The position numbers were made by a program, and so were the translations under genes. The notes beneath the pieces were generated by a model. It worked only from the letters and a program-made list of their open reading frames with translations. It was not told the origin of the DNA and ran no database searches. Positions 61,010 through 64,000 of a DNA stretch of 64,000 nt are shown piece after piece (within the stretch, counting starts at the first letter, position 1; each line of letters starts with the position of its first letter). This DNA is from DATHZQ01 sp035458525 (GTDB lineage Bacteria; Actinomycetota; Acidimicrobiia; Spongiisociales; UBA5794), in assembly GCA_035458525.1 (NCBI GenBank), contig DATHZQ010000014.1:7256-71255 (forward strand). Reading direction: 5' to 3'.

Positions 61010-63424
61010 CTACGCCCGCATCGCGGCTCCGGCAGGGTCCTGCGGCGACGGGGAGATGACCGCGCAGGGTCGTTCGACCCCGACGATGTGCGTGGTCAGC
61101 TCGGTGCCGACCGCACAGTGCTCCCGGTGGACGAGCGCCATCGCCAGGCTCTTGTCGACACAGTGGCCGAAGCCGCCCGACGTGATGTAGCCGACTCGCG
61201 CGTCGCCCGACCACACGGGCTCGTAGCCTGTGGCATCGGCGTCGGTGGCGTCGATCTCCAGCGTGACGAGCTTCCGGGTCGCGGTGTCGCCGTCTCGCTC
61301 AGCCCGTGCAGCGTCCTCGCCGATGAACCCGGACTTCTTCCAGTCGATCCAGCGATCCATGCCGGTCTCGCTGGGGGTGTACTCCTGGCGGAACTCCGCC
61401 GACCAGATACCGAAGCTCTTCTCGAGGCGGAGCGAGAGCAGGGCGTTGTAGCCGTACTCGATGGCACCGAGGTCTTCGCCCGCTTCGAGCAGGATGCGGC
61501 GCAGCTTGATGTGCTCGGCGGCTGAACAGTGGATCTCGTAACCGAGCTCGCCAGTGACCGAGATGCGCCCGACCTTGGCCCGGATGAGACCGACGTCCAT
61601 CGTCCGGCACGACATGAACGGCATTGCCTCGTCCGACACGTCGGCCGTTGTCACTCGTGCGAGTAGCTCCCGCGACTTCGGTCCGGACAGCGAGAACCCG
61701 ACGATCGCGTCCGAGATGTCACGCACCTCGACACCCTCGTCGAGGTGGTCGTTGAACCAGCGCATGTGCCAGGCCCGCAGGTAGTAGGAGCCCATGATCC
61801 ACCAGGTGCCGTCGCCCCAGTTGAGTGTGGTGAGATCACCCTTCAACTTCCCGTTGTGGCCCAGCATCGGCGTCAGTCGGATCTTGCCCGGTTTGGGCAG
61901 CCGCCCGGCCAGCAGCGTGTCCAGCCACGCCGCTGCGTTGGGTCCCGTGACCTCGTATCGGGAGAAGCCGGCGATGTCGAGGATGCCGACGCCACCGCGA
62001 ACCCGGCGGCACTCTTCTCCGACGATGTCGTGGGCGTTGGAGCGGCGCAGCGACGGGATTTCCTCGAAGCCTTTCTCGGCGAAGTAGATCGGCAGCTCGA
62101 GTCCCCACGACTCGCCCCACTGCGCTCCGGCCTCGGTCATGGCGTCGTGCGCAGGCGCCATCCGGAGCGGCCGTCCCGCCCACAGCTGCTCGTTGGGATA
62201 GGTCATGACGAAGCGACGGGAGTAGAACTGACCCGTCATCTGCCGGATGTACTCCCGGTTCTCCGCATACGGGCCGAAGCGAGCCACGTCCATCCCGTAG
62301 ATGTCCTCCTCGGGCTCGCCGTGGATCATCCACTCGGCGAGCGCTTTGCCCACGCCACCGCCTTGCAGAAAGCCCGCCATGACCGCACAGGCCGACCAGT
62401 AGTTGCGTAGGCCAGGCACCGGTCCGACGAGGGGGTTGCCGTCCGGGGAGAAGGTGAATGCGCCGTTGACCCATTGTTTGATGCCGGTGCGATCGAGGGC
62501 CGGGTAACGGTGGGTGGCGATCGTCAACTCGGGGGCGATCCGGTCCACGTCGGGTGGGAGCAACTCGATGCCGTAGTTCCACGGCGCACCGTCGACGCTC
62601 CAGTGCTTGTGGTCGATCTCGTAGATGCCGAGCAGCATGCCGTGGATCTCTGGTCGGGCGTAGGTGAAGCCGTCGAGATCGATCATCATCGGCATCTCGA
62701 AGTCCATGGCCGCCAACTCGGGGATGGCCTCGGTGATGAGGTAGTGGTGCTCGAGCGGTGAGACCGGCAGCTCCACACCTGCCATGCGCCCCACCTGCTT
62801 CGCCCACAAGCCGCCGGCGTTGACGACATGCTCGGCCACGATCGTGCCCTTCTCGGTGATGACGTCCCATCCGCCGTCCGAGCGGGCAGTGAGGTCGATG
62901 ACGCGGTTGTGCTGGATCACGTCGGCGCCGCGCTGCCGCGCTGCCTTGGCGTAGGCGTGGACGACGGCCGACGGATCGATGTAGCCCTCGCGGTCCGCCC
63001 ACATGCCGCCCTCGACACCGTCGAGGTTGATGATCGGGCACTTGGCTTTGATCTCGTCCGGCGTCATCAAATGGACGTCTTCGATGCCCATCGTCTGGAA
63101 GACGCGATACGCCGACTGCAACCACTCCCAACGGACCGGGTCGGAGGCGAAGGTGATGCCACCCGCCATGTGCATGCCGATGTCCTGATCGGCCTCTTCA
63201 GCGATCTCGCCGAGGAGGTCGATGGTGTAGGCCTGTAGCGCGGCGATGTTGGGATCAGCGTTGAGGGCGTGGATTCCACCTGCGGCGTGCCAGCTCGAGC
63301 CTGCGGTCAGCACATCGCGTTCGACGATGGCGACGTCGCTCCAGCCGAACTTGGCGAGGTGGTAGGCGACGCTGGCGCCCACGACTCCGCCGCCGATGAT
63401 CACGACCCGATACTGTGAATTCAC
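61010..63424 (-). CDS. Dimethylglycine/sarcosine dehydrogenase-like FAD enzyme with aminomethyltransferase domain (paralogue 3)
   Basis: 804 residues, same three-part architecture as the two copies at 11.5-18 kb: VVIIGGGVVG (7-16), SSWHAAGG with His46 as candidate covalent FAD site, then GcvT-like domain (VTGPNAAAWLD, VTGELGYEIHC). The third residue after WHAA is Gly rather than Leu. It stands alone, without an MttB neighbour, so it may act on another N-methylated compound or be differently regulated. GTG at 63424 follows GGGAG. An upstream extension to 63550 has no family counterpart. Confidence 0.8.
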   Translation of the reverse strand: MNSQYRVVIIGGGVVGASVAYHLAKFGWSDVAIVERDVLTAGSSWHAAGGIHALNADPNIAALQAYTIDLLGEIAEEADQDIGMHMAGGITFASDPVRWEWLQSAYRVFQTMGIEDVHLMTPDEIKAKCPIINLDGVEGGMWADREGYIDPSAVVHAYAKAARQRGADVIQHNRVIDLTARSDGGWDVITEKGTIVAEHVVNAGGLWAKQVGRMAGVELPVSPLEHHYLITEAIPELAAMDFEMPMMIDLDGFTYARPEIHGMLLGIYEIDHKHWSVDGAPWNYGIELLPPDVDRIAPELTIATHRYPALDRTGIKQWVNGAFTFSPDGNPLVGPVPGLRNYWSACAVMAGFLQGGGVGKALAEWMIHGEPEEDIYGMDVARFGPYAENREYIRQMTGQFYSRRFVMTYPNEQLWAGRPLRMAPAHDAMTEAGAQWGESWGLELPIYFAEKGFEEIPSLRRSNAHDIVGEECRRVRGGVGILDIAGFSRYEVTGPNAAAWLDTLLAGRLPKPGKIRLTPMLGHNGKLKGDLTTLNWGDGTWWIMGSYYLRAWHMRWFNDHLDEGVEVRDISDAIVGFSLSGPKSRELLARVTTADVSDEAMPFMSCRTMDVGLIRAKVGRISVTGELGYEIHCSAAEHIKLRRILLEAGEDLGAIEYGYNALLSLRLEKSFGIWSAEFRQEYTPSETGMDRWIDWKKSGFIGEDAARAERDGDTATRKLVTLEIDATDADATGYEPVWSGDARVGYITSGGFGHCVDKSLAMALVHREHCAVGTELTTHIVGVERPCAVISPSPQDPAGAAMRA

Positions 63425-63571
63425 GCGACTCCCGACTCCGGATGCGCCGGAACTTACCTGGCGCGCTGCCTCGTTGCGCAGCAGCGCCAACGAGCCTTCC
63501 CGACCCGCTTCACCGCACGTATCATCCACTCGCCATGTCGACGCTCCCATCTGGAGCGGTCACGCTGCCGT

Positions 63572-64000
63572 TCACCGACGTCGAGAGAAGCAGCAAGCTC
63601 TGGGACAGCTGTTTCGACGGCGGGTGCGGCAACGCCACACGACCAACAACGCGATCACGCTGACGGCCGCACCGGTGCCGGCGACCCAGACGCCGGCCGG
63701 GGATCGGGTTTCCGCAGGATCGGTGCGATGCTCAGGGCGAACGTCGAAGTCGACCCATGGGCCGGTCCTGCCCAAGACATAGACGGCGACCCGGACGGCA
63801 TGGACGGCAATCATCACGCCCACCACACGCGAAGCGGTCGCGCCGTGCTCGGCTTTGCCGCTGAGAAGCCATCGAACTCCCGCAGCGGCGGCGGCGGCGT
63901 CGATCGAGAGCTCGACCAGGAGCAACCCCGCCGCCCACCCGACCATCGTGGTGAGCGAGCCGCCGGCAATCAATGCGATCGTCCGGCCCAGCAAGAAGCC
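63572..64000 (-). CDS. Membrane protein, 5' end outside the window
   Basis: About 140 residues are visible, with three hydrophobic helices (TTMVGWAAGLLLVELSIDAA, VVGVMIAVHAVRVAVYVL, VAGTGAAVSVIALLVVW) and a basic cysteine-containing tail. The frame is open to the right edge, so the true start may lie beyond it; the only start in view is a TTG at 63994. No family was recognised. Confidence 0.45.
   Translation of the reverse strand, partial: GFLLGRTIALIAGGSLTTMVGWAAGLLLVELSIDAAAAAAGVRWLLSGKAEHGATASRVVGVMIAVHAVRVAVYVLGRTGPWVDFDVRPEHRTDPAETRSPAGVWVAGTGAAVSVIALLVVWRCRTRRRNSCPRACCFSRRR

Noticed and set aside
1..64000. CRISPR arrays, tRNA or rRNA genes, insertion sequences, integrases
   Set aside because: No regularly spaced repeats, cloverleaf sequences, transposase or integrase motifs were recognised on either strand.

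Overview
The window is high-GC DNA, gene-dense, with GTG starts and many ATGA/GTGA stop-start overlaps. It also carries a SARP-type regulator, an F420-hydrogenase-beta (FrhB) family protein and a wax ester synthase/DGAT. Together these suggest an actinobacterium. The DMSP and methylated-amine catabolic genes point to a marine, probably Acidimicrobiia-like, lineage. That placement is inference; no rRNA or tRNA gene is present to confirm it.

Region 1 (1-10.8 kb): a partial GFA-like gene and betaine-aldehyde dehydrogenase are followed by four genes that could all touch NAD+/ADP-ribose signalling. These are a SIR2-like protein, a 1959-residue surface protein joining cadherin-like repeats through one membrane segment to a cytosolic STAND-type NTPase, a NUDIX ADP-ribose pyrophosphatase-like enzyme, and a fusion of a deoxyribosyltransferase/TIR-like domain to a macro domain.

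Region 2 (10.8-18 kb): a PhnZ/TmpB-like HD oxygenase is divergent from a translationally coupled trio: dimethylglycine/sarcosine dehydrogenase-like, non-pyrrolysine MttB-family methyltransferase, and a second dehydrogenase. The trio fits glycine betaine -> dimethylglycine -> sarcosine -> glycine.

Region 3 (18-23 kb): a DUF1704 (QEGLA) putative metallopeptidase is divergent from an ATP-grasp ligase and an N-formylglutamate amidohydrolase-like protein, followed by a VapBC pair.

Region 4 (23-32 kb): a seven-gene carnitine/gamma-butyrobetaine operon encodes CaiD, an ADP-forming acyl-CoA ligase, an acyl-CoA dehydrogenase, a carnitine dehydrogenase-thioesterase fusion, an AllA-like cupin, a BKACE and a gamma-butyrobetaine dioxygenase. 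An IclR regulator is divergent from it. Its product, glycine betaine, feeds region 2. A near-identical palindrome lies upstream of both operons.

Region 5 (32-42.7 kb): a frameshifted tyrosinase, a DddP-like DMSP lyase, a lipoprotein zincin, a cupin, a TIR-MBL fusion with an apparent non-canonical start, a SARP/STAND regulator, a SnoaL-like protein and a secreted protein.

Region 6 (42.7-55.2 kb): 2-oxoacid dehydrogenase E1 alpha/beta, a second IclR regulator with tandem palindromes, a PhnD-like binding protein, a DmdA-like DMSP demethylase, a PhyH dioxygenase, an aldehyde dehydrogenase, an FrhB-family protein, a lipase-like hydrolase and WS/DGAT.

Region 7 (55.2-64 kb): an aminoglycoside 3-N-acetyltransferase pseudogene, membrane proteins and lipoproteins, an MDR oxidoreductase, an UPF0718 permease with an AT-rich operator-like upstream region, an epoxide hydrolase-like protein, a third dimethylglycine-dehydrogenase-like gene and a partial membrane protein.

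Taken together, the window could support use of several osmolytes: choline (last step), carnitine, gamma-butyrobetaine, glycine betaine and DMSP. Interspersed NAD-linked and TIR/STAND genes look like defence or stress-signalling modules.
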